From Zhengitettix transpicula (Eukaryota > Arthropoda > Insecta > Orthoptera > Tetrigidae): DNA of 64,000 nt. The notes under the pieces are model-generated. The model worked only from the letters and a program-made list of their open reading frames with translations, ran no database searches and was not told the DNA's origin. Both the position numbers and the translations under genes were made by a program. Below are positions 22,339 to 34,647 of the stretch, one piece after another (the first letter of the stretch is position 1; each line of letters begins with the position of its first letter). The stretch is from NCBI GenBank assembly GCA_037074705.1, contig CM073590.1, positions 53,523,895 to 53,587,894 of the forward strand, written 5' to 3'.

Positions 22339-24412
22339 CTAGCTGGGTGCCCGGCGTTGCCCGAGATGTCATCCATAAGACTCCAATTTTGGTTACTTGT
22401 GCGCTACTTTTATGTAAAGCTCCTCGAACCCTATCCCTAAATGTGCTCACCTCCCATGCAGAAAGGAGATGAAGTCATTGACTAAATATATCGGCCGTTT
22501 TTACATGTTAGAAGATGACCACCCCCACAAATATGCGATAATGAAAAAGAATGTATTCCACGCAAAAATCGGCCGATTACATTGTCTGAAAATTTATTCC
22601 CCCGCCCAACACCTCCCAAACCCGTCGCTTAACCAAGGTTGTCACAATTAGATTCAGCGACATTCATAGTCTCTGAATTGATTCTAATCTCGGTTGTTTT
22701 TGCGGGTTTTTATTTAACGTACCTCCACCCCACCCCTAAGCTTACTCCCCTCACAGGGGTTAAATTATACACAAACAACATCGGTATAAATACTATCAAA
22801 GTAATTAACCCCAGGAAATAATTATCAAATATCGACCGTTTAACATGTTTGAAATTTTTCACCCCCGACAACTCCCGCTTCGGGGACTTAAACGGTCAAG
22901 TTTAATGTCATAATTAAACTCAGTGACAATCCTGATAGTTTCTGGTTTATTTTTATCTAATGCTACTTCCACGCCAACCCTTAAGGGTGCACCCTTCCGA
23001 GTCCGAAAGGGGTTGAAATTATACACAGAGAACATGTAAGGAAATTTTATTAATCTAATTCATCCCGAAATATATTTAATTGACGAAAAAACAGCCGGTC
23101 AACTCATCTCAACCCAGCCGATACCCGCGCGTTGTCCAGATTGTCATAAATAAATTCTGCAACATCCATTACCTTCGATTTGACTCGAATCTCGGTTGTT
23201 TTCCCGTTATTTTCAAGGAAATTAATTAAACTCAGTGACAATCCCGATAGTTTCTGGTTTCATTTTATGTAATGCTACTTCACGCCCACCCTTAAGGGTG
23301 CACCCTTATGAGTCCGAAAGGGGTTGAAATTATTCAGAGAGAACATGTAAGGAAATTTTATTAATCTAATTCATCCCGAAATATATTTAATCGACGCAAA
23401 AAACAGCCGGTAACTCATCCCAATTTAGCCGATACCCGCGCGTTGTCCAGATTGTCATAAATAAATTCAGGGACATCCATGAACTTCGATTTGACTCGAA
23501 TCTCGGTTGTTTTCTCGTTATTTTCAAGGAAATCCCCTCCAAACCCACCCCGATCATGCCTACAAACAACTTCGGTAGAAATACTATCAACGTCAATGGT
23601 CCCGGCATTTATTTATTCCACGCTAATATCGATGATTTAACATGTTAGAGAATTTCCATCCCATCCACTCCCGCCCTTTGGGGCTAAATGGCCAATTTGA
23701 TGCTATAATTGAACTGTATGACATCCATAACCTTGGATTTGACTCCAATCTCGGTTGTATTCACGTTTTATTGCAGCGTTCCACCACCCAACATCTAAAA
23801 GTGCTCTACTGATAATCCTGACCCGCTTCTGGGGGTGGTAGACGCGTCTCACCCCAAGAGTCGGTAGAAACAGTATTAATATCTGTGACCCCTAAAAATA
23901 TTTATCCGACTGAAATATAGACTGTTTTAGCATGTTTAAATGTATCAACACCCGTCCACCCCCGCTTCTGGGGGTGGTAGACGCGTCTCACCACGACAGT
24001 GTTTGTTTCCTGGTCGCAAAGAACACGTGTACGAAATTTGGTGAAATTTGATCCACAGGTATAGATTTGTATTCTCCACCCCAAACGCTAGGGGTGCTCT
24101 TTCCCCAGGGTGTACAGGTTGAAAATTATATTCAGATATCATCAGTGGAAACACTATAAATATCTTTGACCCCTAAAAATATTTATCCGACTAAAATATC
24201 GACTGTTTTAGCATGTTTAAATATTTCAACCCCCCTCCACCCCCGCTTCTGGGGGTGGTAGACGCGTCTCAGCCCGACAGTGTTTGTTTCCTGGTCGCAA
24301 AGAACACGTGTACGAAATTTGGTGAAATTTTCTCCAGCGGTGTAGATTTGTATAACGAACATACAAATATACAAACATACATACATACATACACTCATTT
24401 TTATTTATAAGA
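22339..24412 (-). mobile_element. Helitron-like element E3
   Basis: Both ends are present: CTAG at 22339 (on + strand, after A) and TTTATAAGA|T at 24412. It has the unique block, two block-B monomers (one starting at 23222), a short degenerate stretch at 23530-23880 and only two 281-bp monomers (23932, 24213). At 2074 bp it is the shortest full copy, differing from E1 and E5 mainly in monomer number. Confidence 0.7.
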
Positions 24413-24756
24413 TTAAGTGTAATAATTATTTATATTAAGCCCTTTCGTTCTGGTAGAAAAGTGATTATTAATGGATTGATTTTTATGGTTTAGGATTTTG
24501 AGAACAATTGTTCTAATAATGTAGATTACGTGGATAATATTTTCATTGAAGTTGTAGTAAATTAAATTATAAACTACGTTAGCATGTAGAGTTTTTCTTA
24601 CATGTATTTGTCCGTGATTATTTGTTGCTTTATTTCTTCTCAATAATACAATTTCAATTACGGAATAAATGTAAAATTATGTTTATAACAATTTATAATA
24701 TAAAAACTTTTTAAAAGAGTATAAAAAGCAATGGTTCTGAAACACTTTTATTTTTG
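24413..24756. other. AT-rich spacer between E3 and E4
   Basis: No gene is seen. The 76-codon - strand frame is AT-driven. The last bases before E4 (ACACTTTTATTTTTGATT) resemble a worn Helitron tail. Confidence 0.5.
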
Positions 24757-26438
24757 ATTAAACGTCGTTATTAATGGAAACAACATAGGTTAAAATAGTA
24801 TGAACAACACCACCCCTAAATCTGCTACTTTCCCGTGGTGGAAAGGGCTGAATTTTTACTCATATCACATCGGTAGAAACACTATCAATCTAGTTTACCC
24901 ATAAACACATAACATTTTGGCAGTTTTAGAATAATAGACAATTCTCACCCCCAGACCTAAGCAAGCTCACCACTAATGTCTAAAGGGATTTATATTTTCA
25001 ACAACATCCTTTGAAATAGTATTCACGTAATTCTCCTCCAAGAACGCGCAAGAACTGATTATTTATCTTCCCTTCCAACCCCCACCCTTTCGGGTTAAAT
25101 GGGCAATTAAAAATATTTATCCGAAGTAAACTCACTGACATCCATGACCTTCGATTTGACTCCAAACTCGGTTGTATTCGCGTTATTTTTCAGTAAAGCA
25201 ACTCCACCCCAATCCCTAAGGGTGCCCTTTTCCCAGGGCGTACGAGATGAATATTATATTCAGATAACATCTGTAGAAACACAATCAATATCTTTGACCC
25301 CGAAAATATTTATCCAAATCTAATACCTATTGTTTTAGCATGTTTAAGTATTTCAACCCCCGTCCACTTCCGCTTCTGGGGTTGGTACACGCGTCTCACC
25401 CCGACAGTGTTGTTTTCCTGGTCGCAAAGAACCCGTGTACGAAATTTGGTGAAATTTGCTCCAGCGGTGTAGATTTGTATTCTCCACCCCAAACGCTAGG
25501 GGTGCTCTTTCCCCAGGGTGTAGAGGTTGAAAATTATATTCAGATATCATCAGTGGAAAGACTATAAATATCTTTGACCCCTAAAAATATTTATCCGACT
25601 GAAATATCGACTGTTTTAGCATGTTAAAATATTTCCACCCCCGTCCACCCCCGCTTCTGGGGTTGGTAGACGCGTCTCACCCCGACAGTGTTGTTTTCCT
25701 GGTCGCAAAGAACCCGTGTACGAATTTTGGTGAAATTTGCTCCAGCGGTGTAGATTTGTATTCTCCACCCCAAACGCTAGGGGTGCTCTTTCCCCAGGGT
25801 GTAGAGGTTGAAAATTATATTCAGATATCATCAGTGGAAAGACTATAAATATCTTTGACCCCTAAAAATATTTATCCGACTGAAATATAGACTGTTTTAG
25901 CATGTTTAAATATTTCCACCCCCGTCCACCCCCGCTTCTGGGGTTGGTAGACGCGTCTCACCCCGATAGTGTTGTTTTCCTGGTGGCAAAGAATCCGTGT
26001 ACGAAATTTGGTGAAATTTGCTCCAGCGGTGTAGATTTGTACTCTCCACCCCAAACGCTAGGGGTGCTCTTTCCCCAGGGTGTAGAGGTTGAAAATTATA
26101 TTCAGATATCATCAGTGGAAAGACTATAAATATCTTTGACCCCTAAAAATATATATCCGACTAAAATATCGGCTGTTTTAGCATGTTTAAATATTTCAAC
26201 CCTCATGCACCCCCGCTTCTGGGGGTGGTAGACATGTCTCACCCCGACAGTGTTTGTTTCCTGGTCGTAAAGAACACGTGCACGAAATTTGGTGAAATTT
26301 GCTCTACCGGTGTAGATTTGTATAACGAACATACAAATATACAAACATACAAACATACAAACATACAAACATACAAATATACAAACATACAAACATACAA
26401 ACATACAAACATACATACACTCTTTTTTATTTATAAGA
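24757..26438 (-). mobile_element. Helitron-like element E4, lacking the CTAG end
   Basis: It has the same inner edge as E2 (TTAAACGTCGTTATTAATGG) and the same terminal TTTATAAGA|T. It has four 281-bp monomers (25340, 25621, 25902, 26183) and a long ACAAACAT/ACAAATAT tail at 26330-26418. It keeps a ~180-bp piece (24898-25068) missing from E2. Confidence 0.65.
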
Positions 26439-26564
26439 TTCTACAGCTTACGCACTACATGTTTCGTTTCGAAATTTATTAAGCTGTTTATAAATTAACG
26501 TAGATATAAAATTACAAAGATATTAAATTAATTTATAAGTAAGTTTACAGTTTTTATAACATAA
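26439..26564. other. Spacer between E4 and E5
   Basis: These 126 bp are unrelated to the 60-bp spacer between E2 and E3 (22279-22338), which argues against simple duplication of one element plus flank. Confidence 0.6.
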
Positions 26565-29500
26565 CTAGCTGGGTGCCCGGCGTTGCCCGAGATGTCAATT
26601 ATCTATAACCATAGATAAGACTCCAATTTTGGTTACTTTTGAGCTATTTTTATGTAAAGCTCCTCGAACCATATCCCTAAATGTGCTCACCTCACATGCT
26701 GAAGGGGGATGAAGTCATTGACTAAATATATCGGCCGTTTTTACATGTTAGAAGATGACTACCCCTACAAATATGCGATAATGAAAAAGAATGTATTCCA
26801 CGCAAAAAACGGCCGATTACATTGTCTGAAAATTTATTCCCCCGGCCAACACCTCCCAAACCCGTCGCGTTACCCAGGTTGTCACAATTAGATTCAGGGA
26901 CATTCATAGTCTCGGAATTGATTCGAATCTTGGTTGTTTTTGCGGGATTTTATTTAACGTACCTCCACGCCACCCCTAAGCTTGCTCCCCTCACAGGGGT
27001 TAAATTATACACGAACAACATCGGTATAAATACTTTCAAAGTAATTAACCCCAGAAAATAATTATCGCAAATATCGACCATTTAACATGTTTGAAATTTT
27101 TCACCCCCGACCACTCCCGCTTCGGGGACTTAAACGGTCAAGTTTAATGTCAGAATTAAACTCAGTGACAATCCTGATAGTTTCTGGTTTATTTTTATCT
27201 AATGCTACTTCCACGCTAACCCTTAAGGGTGCACCCTTCCGAGTCCGAAAGGGGTTGAAATTATACACAGAGAACATGTAGGGAAATTTTATTAATATAA
27301 TTCATCCCGAAATATATTTAATTGACGATAAAACAACCGGTCAACTCATCCCAACCCAGCCGATACCCGCGCGTTGTCCAGATTATCATAAATAAATTCA
27401 GCAACATCCATTACCTTCGATTTGACTCGAATCTCGGTTGTTTTCCCGTTATTTTCAAGGAAATTAATTAAACTCAGTGACAATCCCGATAGTTTCTGGT
27501 TTCTTTTTATGTAATGCTACTTCACGCCCACCCTTAAGGGTGCACCATTATGAGTCCGAAAGTGGTTGAAATTATACACAGAGAACATGTAGGGAAATTT
27601 TATTAATCTAATTCATCCCTAAATATATTTAATTGACGCAAAAAACAGCCGGTCAACTCATCCCAACCCAGCCGATACCCGCGTGTTGTCCAGATTGTCA
27701 TAAATAAATTCAGCAACATCCATTACCTTCGATTTGACTCGAATCTCGGTTGTTTTCCCGTTATTTTCAAGGAAATTAATTAAACTCAGTGACAATCCCG
27801 ATAGTTTCTGGTTTCTTTTTATGTAATGCTACTTCACGCCCACCATTAAGGGTGCACCCTTATGAGTCCGAAAGGTGTAGAAATTATTCACAAAGAACAT
27901 GTAGGGAAATTTTATTAATCTAATTCATCCCTAAATATATATAGTTGACGCAAAAAACAGCCGGTCAACTCATCCCAACCCAGCCGATACCCGCGCGTTG
28001 TCCAGATTGTCATAAATAAATTCAGGGACATCCATTACCTTCGATTTGATTCGAATCTCGGTTGTTTTCCCGTTATTTTCAAGGAAATTCCCTCCAGCCC
28101 CACCCCTATCATGGTGCACCCTTCCGAATCCGAAAGGGGTTGAAATTATACACAGAGAACATGTAGGGAAATTTTATTAATATAATTCATCCCTAAATAT
28201 ATTTTATTGACGCAAAAAACAGCCGGTCAACTAATCCCAACCCAGCCGATACCCGCGCGTTGTCCAGATTGTCATAAATAAATTCGGCAACATCCATTAC
28301 CTTCGATTTGACTCGAATCTCGGTTGTTTTCCCGTTATTTTCAAGGAAATTAATTAAACTCAGTGACAATCCCGATAGTTTCTGGTTTCTTTTTATGTAA
28401 TGCTACTTCACGCCCACCCTTAAATGTGCACCCTTATGAGTCCGAAAGGGGTTGAAATTATACACAGAGAACATGTAGGGAAATTGTATTAATATAATTC
28501 ATCCCGAAATATATTTAATCGACGCAAAAAACAGCTGGTCAACTCATCCCAACCCAGCCGATACCCGCGCGTTGTCCAGATTGTCATAAATAAATTCAGG
28601 GACATCCATTACCTTCGATTTGACTCGAATCTCGGTTGTTTTCACGTTATTTTCACCCACCCCAATCATGGTGCACCCTTCCGAGTCCGAAAGGGGTTGA
28701 AATTATACACAGAGAACATGTAGGGAAATTTTATTAATATAATTCATTCCGAAATATATTTAATTGACGAAAAAACAACCGGTCAACTCATCCCAACCCA
28801 GCCGATACCCGCGCGTTTTCCCGATTGTCATAAATAAATTCAGCAACATCCATTACCTTCGATTTGACTCGAATCTCGGTTGTTTTCCCGTTATTTTCAA
28901 GGAAATATATTAAACTCAGTGACAATCCCGATAGTTTCTGGTTTCTTTTTATGTAATGCTACTTCACGCCCACCCTTAAGGGTGCACCATTATGAGTCCA
29001 AAAGGGGTTGAAATTATACACAGAGATCATGTAGGGAAATTTTATTAATCTAATTCATCCCTAAATATATTTAATTGACGCAAACAACAGCCGGTCAACT
29101 CATCCCAACCCAGCCGATACCCGCGCGTTGTCCAGATTGTCATAAATAAATTCAGCAACATCCATTACCTTCGATTTGACTCGAATCTCGGTTGTTTTCC
29201 CGTTATTTTCAAGGAAATTCCCTCCAGCCCAACCCCTATCATGCCTACAAACAACATAGGTAGAAATACTATCAACGTCAATGGTCCCGGAATTTATTTA
29301 TTCCACGCTAATATCGATGATTTAACATGTTAGAAATTTTCCATCCCATCCATGCCCGCCCCTTGGGGATAAATGGCCAATTTGATGCTATAATTGAACT
29401 GGATGACATCCATAACATTGGATTTGACTCCAATCTCGGTTGTATTCGCGTTATTTTATTGCAGCGTTCCCCCACCCAACACCTAAAAGTGCTCTACTGA

Positions 29501-30393
29501 TAATCCCGACCCGCTTCTGGGGGTGGTAGACGCGTCTCACCCTAACAGTCGGTAGAAACACTATTAATATCTGTGACCCCAAAAAATATTTATCCGACTG
29601 AAATATAGACTGTTTTAGCATGTTTAAATATTTCCACCCCCGTCCACCCCCGCTTCTGGGTGTGGTAGGCGCGTCACACCCCGACAGTGTTGTTTTCCTG
29701 GTCGCAAAGAACCCGTGTACGAAATTTGTAGAAATTTGCTCCAGCGGTAAAGATTTGTATTCTCCACCCCAAACGCTAGGGGTGCTCTTTCCCCAGGCTG
29801 TAGAGGTTAAAAATTATATTCAGATATCATCAGTGGAAAGACTATAAATATCTTTGACCCCTAAAAATATTTATCCGACTGAAATATCGACTGTTTTAGC
29901 ATGTTCAAATATTTCCACCCCCGTCCACCCCCGCTTCAGGGGGTGGTAGGCGCGTCTCACCCCGACAGTGTTTTTTCCTGGTCGCAAAAAACACGTGTAC
30001 GAGATTTGGTGAAATTTGATCCACCGGTATAGATTTGTATTCTCCACCCCAAACCCTAAGGGTGCCCTTTTCCCAGGGTGTAGGGGGATGAAAATTATAT
30101 TCAGAAAACATCGATAGAAACACCATAAATATCTTGGACCCCTAAAAATTATTATCCGACTAAAATATCGGCTGTTTTAGCTTGTTTAAATATTTCAACC
30201 CCCGTGCACCCCCGCTTCTGGCGGTGGTAGACATGTCTCACCCCGACAGTGTTTGTTTCCTGGTCGTAAAGAACACGTGTACGAAATTTGGTGAAATTTA
30301 CTCTACCGGTGTAGATTTGTATAACGAACATACAAATATACAAACAAACAAACATACAAACAAACATACATACACTCTTTTTTATTTATAAGA
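26565..30393 (-). mobile_element. Helitron-like element E5
   Basis: Complete ends: A|CTAGCTGGGTGCCCGG on the left and TTTATAAGA|T on the right (+ strand view). It carries the unique block, six or seven block-B monomers (starts near 27160, 27464, 27776, 28350, 28907 plus shortened ones near 28085 and 28655), a degenerate stretch at 29220-29580 and three 281-bp monomers (29620, 29901, 30182). E5 is therefore rich in B and poor in C, the reverse of E1. Confidence 0.7.
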
Positions 30394-31927
30394 TAAGTGA
30401 AGCGTTGATGACAAATCAAGGTCATAGTTTCTTTTTTTGCTTATATCGTAGTACGTCGGGTTGCGCTTTGTTGAAAACTAGCAGTGAGAAGATCCCATCT
30501 GCCTGATAGCGTTCTTTGTGAAGCAATCACAGGGCACATTAGCCAACTACGAGTATAGTATCCTGCTTCCTCTCGTTGTAGGCTCTCTTCTCTGATGTAC
30601 TGCATCAACCATAGGTGTTATTTAATAATATCGAATGACAGTTTTGACTAACTTAGAATCAACAACTTATCTTTACAAATATTTTCTGCTTTTCAGTTTT
30701 AATCTGACTATTGCATCGCCGACTGTAATATCAAACTACAAACCGGGTAATATTTCATTCGTGTTCTAACAGTATATCATGTTTCATACTTTATGAGATA
30801 ATCAATGGTGTCGAAAGATTAATTATTTACGTCTGACAGTATTTAAAATATGCAAATACCGACAGCAATACATTTGGAGTCAAAATTAAGTATCTAAAAC
30901 TTTAATTACAGAATGTGTATAATTCTGTTCGAAGATTAACTGGTCAAATCTTTGAAAATTACATACATGACTTGATACTCGGATTATAAACATTTAGGAA
31001 TAATAATTGCAGTTCTTTTATGCCTGGAAACATAAGTTGATTTAAAACCACCCTTTAAAAAATGCTCTCTCGTATACTGAACTAAAAAGTTAGTTTTTCG
31101 AAGAATCTTCATTACGGTACTGTTAAATTTTTTTTTTATATTTAAACAGGAACTTGTTTAAAGTAGTAGGTACAAATCCACTATTCCGTGAAATGTAAAT
31201 TTGAATACAGTTCCAATCGAGAACATACATTAAAAAAAAAGTTATCGGTTCCTCTTCACAGTCTACATGAAGAAGTATATAAACATATTGTGACGTCACC
31301 CTCACGAGGTGGTCGCACTTACATGTCCCTTGGACGTAATCGTCGGAACAGGAAATTTATAATCGATGGTATAGTGGTACCGCGATATGAAAGCGTTATA
31401 GACAGCCGAATTTTAAAAAATATTAAACATTTTAACATTTATTGCGGAGAAACAAACCTCAATTTGTTCAATATACAGTCAAAGCATAATTTAAACAATA
31501 TAATTCACACCTAAACAAAATAAAATTTAAAATTAACAATGTCATAATATTAATATCTTTAATTTAATCTTCAGATTGATTTAAATATCTTGGATGTTTA
31601 AAATAATTTAATGAAACCACAGAATTGTCTAATGAATCAAAATGACTTTATGAAATTATTAACTTCAAAGAAAACCCAAATAATAAGTCAATAAAAAGTA
31701 CACCAATAGGTCATAAAAATTTATTAATTAATTAATCCAAAAATTATTTATAGTGCAATGTTTCGTTCACAATTTTGGTAGTTTTTCAGGTCATACCTGA
31801 ATAGAGAAATTAGTATGATAAATTAAAAATATAAATTAACTGTAACGTAGTTAATTTAAATAAATATATAAAAATAATATAAATTTACAGATCGGAATTA
31901 AATTCCGTTAATATATTAATATTTCAG
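30394..31927. other. Gap with one unexplained ORF
   Basis: No repeat shared with the rest of the window was recognised. A 108-codon frame at 31188-31514 (+) has a basic segment (RGGRTYMSLGRNRRNRKF) and no domain I recognise. It could be a fragment of a host exon or of a mobile element, or chance. Confidence 0.35.
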
Positions 31928-32209
31928 ACTAAGGATTCTTTTACACTATCCGTTTTTCTCCTGTCATTGACACCAGTCAATATCAATTGCCCCAAATCTG
32001 CAGATACCAATATTATTGGTAGACCCCAACTCCCAACCTCTTTTAAGACAGAAGATAATATGGTGTCTCCTGCGCTAAATTATTATGATGCAGAACATGA
32101 GCCTCTCAGCCTAGATACAGACCCCGTCACCCAACTCTCACACTTACTTCTGGATACCAATCTTCCTTTCAACTCAATTTTTACTAACAATTGTTCATCC
32201 CCTCTCTAA
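31928..32209 (+). CDS. Possible terminal coding exon, unidentified
   Basis: An acceptor-like ATATTAATATTTCAG is followed by 93 open codons and a stop. The frame is open back to the acceptor in phase 0. Amino-acid use looks protein-like (proline, aspartate, asparagine, serine; for example PQLPTSFKTEDNMVSPA) and less AT-driven than chance frames nearby. I do not recognise the protein. It could be the C-terminus of a host protein whose other exons lie to the left, or a retroelement fragment, because an LTR-like unit begins 38 bp after the stop. No partner exon was found. Confidence 0.3.
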   Translation, partial: TKDSFTLSVFLLSLTPVNINCPKSADTNIIGRPQLPTSFKTEDNMVSPALNYYDAEHEPLSLDTDPVTQLSHLLLDTNLPFNSIFTNNCSSPL

Positions 32210-32246
32210 CTCTCAAGGTTAATTAAGGTTATATATATATATATAA

Positions 32247-33313
32247 TGTAATACTAATTAGAGGCAAGTAATGATTTTAATAACTGGATTGTTAGCAGTG
32301 CCAATTCTTCAAAGACGACAATGGGTAGGATAGCTTTGTTGTGAGCCGCTAGCACTATCTGAAGGCAGTTGGTCAGTTGTTATGGTCGCGGGAGGAAATC
32401 ATAATCTGGGAGCGGAGAACGAACAGCGTGGCGAGAGTATAAATTCAACCGAGAAAGTTGTAAGTTTTTTTTTAATCCAAGTGTAAAGTTTGGACAGCGA
32501 GATACTTTGTTGAAAAACTGTAAAGAGTAATCAAATATTTAGCGCCACATTAAGATTCCTACGCGTACTGAGCTCGTCATCATTTTCCACATAAAGACAA
32601 TGTGTAACAATATGTCTGACTAATGATCCGGAGGTGCAGAAGATCCAGTACCCGGAGGAAAATTTAATAACTACGACCCTGTGTTTGACAATCAAGTGTA
32701 GAGTCAGTGTTTTATGGCCTATCAGCATAAATTGTGAGCCCGAGCCCAGGATTCTAAGTCTGGTGCCAGCAGAACATTTTGTAAGTACAAACCAAGTTAA
32801 TTCAGTTTCTAAACGATAGTTAAAGGTATTCGTCAGATTTCGTTCGTCTCGTTTTGGTTTTGATTGTTAATTTTATAAATTCTATGATTGTATAACGTAA
32901 ATACAAAAGTTGTTTTTACTTATCAAGCCCAGGTAAACGACCCTGAAAGAAGAGTTATCAAATTTCTAAACATTGAAACTTTAAATGTATTTAACCTCAG
33001 AAAAATGTTATAAATTTCTGTTAAATAATAAATGGTATTGTATTGTTTAAACTAGTAATTATTTCTCGATCCTTCCTGTTAAAAATAAAATAAATTGTTT
33101 CTGAACGAACTATCAATTTAACAAAACTGCAAATTAATTGTATAAATAATTAAATATATTTTGTTTGTTAATTAAGCCTTTATTATAATCATTACATTTT
33201 GGAGAATCAACGTGGGCCGATTTAATAATATATTTTAATTAATCGTTAAATATAGGCGCAACAACGTGGGGCAAATTAAATTAATCACTTTAATTAATAC
33301 TTCATTTTTATTC
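32247..33313 (+). repeat. LTR-like unit, family G
   Basis: It starts TGTAATACTAATTAG after a (TA)n tract and runs to a long (TA)n at 33314. The conserved block CCCAGGTAAACGACCC is at about 32928. Two PBS-like motifs occur: GAGAATCAACGTGGGCC at about 33203 and GGCGCAACAACGTGGGGC at about 33256. The 3' terminus is less clear than in units A and C. Confidence 0.5.
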
Positions 33314-33356
33314 ATATATATATATATATATATCATATATATATATATATATATAT
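33314..33356. repeat. (TA)n microsatellite
   Basis: Two TA runs split by a single C, joining LTR-like units G and B'. Confidence 0.9.
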
Positions 33357-33790
33357 TGTGGTAAATTACGAATATGTAATTATTTAATAAATAAAATTTT
33401 ACTATTTTCATTATCGGCGGCGTAAATATGAGACCATTGCATTATAGCTTAAGGATTGTCTACAAGAATATGGAGCCTATAATGCTTGCTTGCTAGAGTT
33501 GCATTGTTGCCTCAGGCAGCATTGAGACGTACGGAACTTGAGAGATTCAGAGTTACTTGGAGCAGGATGGAGGAATATGTGTTTTGCGGAGTCCATATCA
33601 GAGTTCCTGGTACCATGACTGAGCAAGTGTGATTTGGAAGCTGAGAAATGTTGTGTTAAATGTCCCCGGTTTTTGGAATTGCAAGTCGCCGGATTGGAAT
33701 TATATTTCGTCTATTGCTGTGTTCGATTAATTATCAATGTTATAGAGAACAAAGCTATCAACTGTGATTGTTCAAACAAAGTAGTCAACA
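33357..33790 (-). repeat. LTR-like unit, family B', inverted
   Basis: Near-full match to the reverse complement of 1-451, for example GCTTAAGGATTGTCTACAAG and CCTGGTACCATGACTGAGC. It starts TGTGGTAAATTACG next to the (TA)n tract. The copy at the window start has an extra ~30-bp stretch in the middle. The far end is not defined. Confidence 0.6.
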
Positions 33791-34485
33791 GTTAGGATTA
33801 GAAAATGATTTGTGTTTGCAAACTAAAATATCTTTAAATTCAGTGAAATATGGCCTTTTTGTGATGTGTTTAAAAAAACCAGATGACCAGACAAGGGTAA
33901 AGTAAATAAAAATAATTTTAATAAACAGTCCCCAAGTTTTTAACTTTATTAAATAAATAGTCGGAATCTTTCAACTCTTTGTTATAATCATCCTAAATGA
34001 ACAATAAAAACGTTACCACTTATATAAAAACATCAAGTTACAACACCTTCAGTAAAACATACCTTCTTGTCTTATAATTAAAACCACATTAACTTTAAAT
34101 TAGTACCTATAGGTACTTAGTCACTACTATAAAACTATGTTGTTTATTCAGCAAGGTCTGTTTTAAAACTGCTCCATTAGGTGGTTCAGTGTGAAGAATT
34201 GCAATCGAAAATCGACACTATAGTAACGAAACTACAGTATCGATTTATCATATTATTATTAATTATTTAACTATACATATATAAGATTATATATGCATAT
34301 AAACGTATGCACCTCAACATAGATGCCAAAATAAAAAATAATAAAATTTACAATTGGTTACAATTTCTTATTATTTTTAGATGTTCTACTTAACAATATT
34401 TTAAGTATCTCTGCATATTGTTTTTCTATTTCTAAACCTTCGTTTCTAATATTAAAAATATTGTTTCGCCAGTAAATGTCGACTA
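33791..34485. other. AT-rich gap
   Basis: No gene or shared repeat was recognised. The first part may be the remainder of unit B'. Confidence 0.5.
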
Positions 34486-34489
34486 ACAA

Positions 34490-34647
34490 ATATGCGCTCT
34501 GATCTTTCACACTCAAGTACACTACCTCTGACTGCATCTCTTTCCCACAGGACGAACAAAGTCTTATTTGTCGTTCGAAACTTTCAATTTCTACTACCCA
34601 TTTTATTACTTTTCTCCTCGGCTTTAATTATTTATTATCCTCTTGCT
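34490..34647 (+). mobile_element. Penelope-type 3'-end fragment (family c)
   Basis: At about 34562 the text GACGAACAAAG is followed by a loop and CGTTCGAAACTTTC. This hairpin-plus-GAAAC arrangement matches other Penelope-like 3' ends in the window. The surrounding pyrimidine-rich 74-codon frame is not supported as a gene. Confidence 0.4.

Noticed and set aside
18604..30391. Dozens of 60-104 codon ORFs on both strands in the Helitron-like array, with near-identical proteins
   Set aside because: They are translations of the 281-bp monomer and its tail. The period is not a multiple of three, each frame breaks at the monomer edge, and the same DNA is open on both strands.
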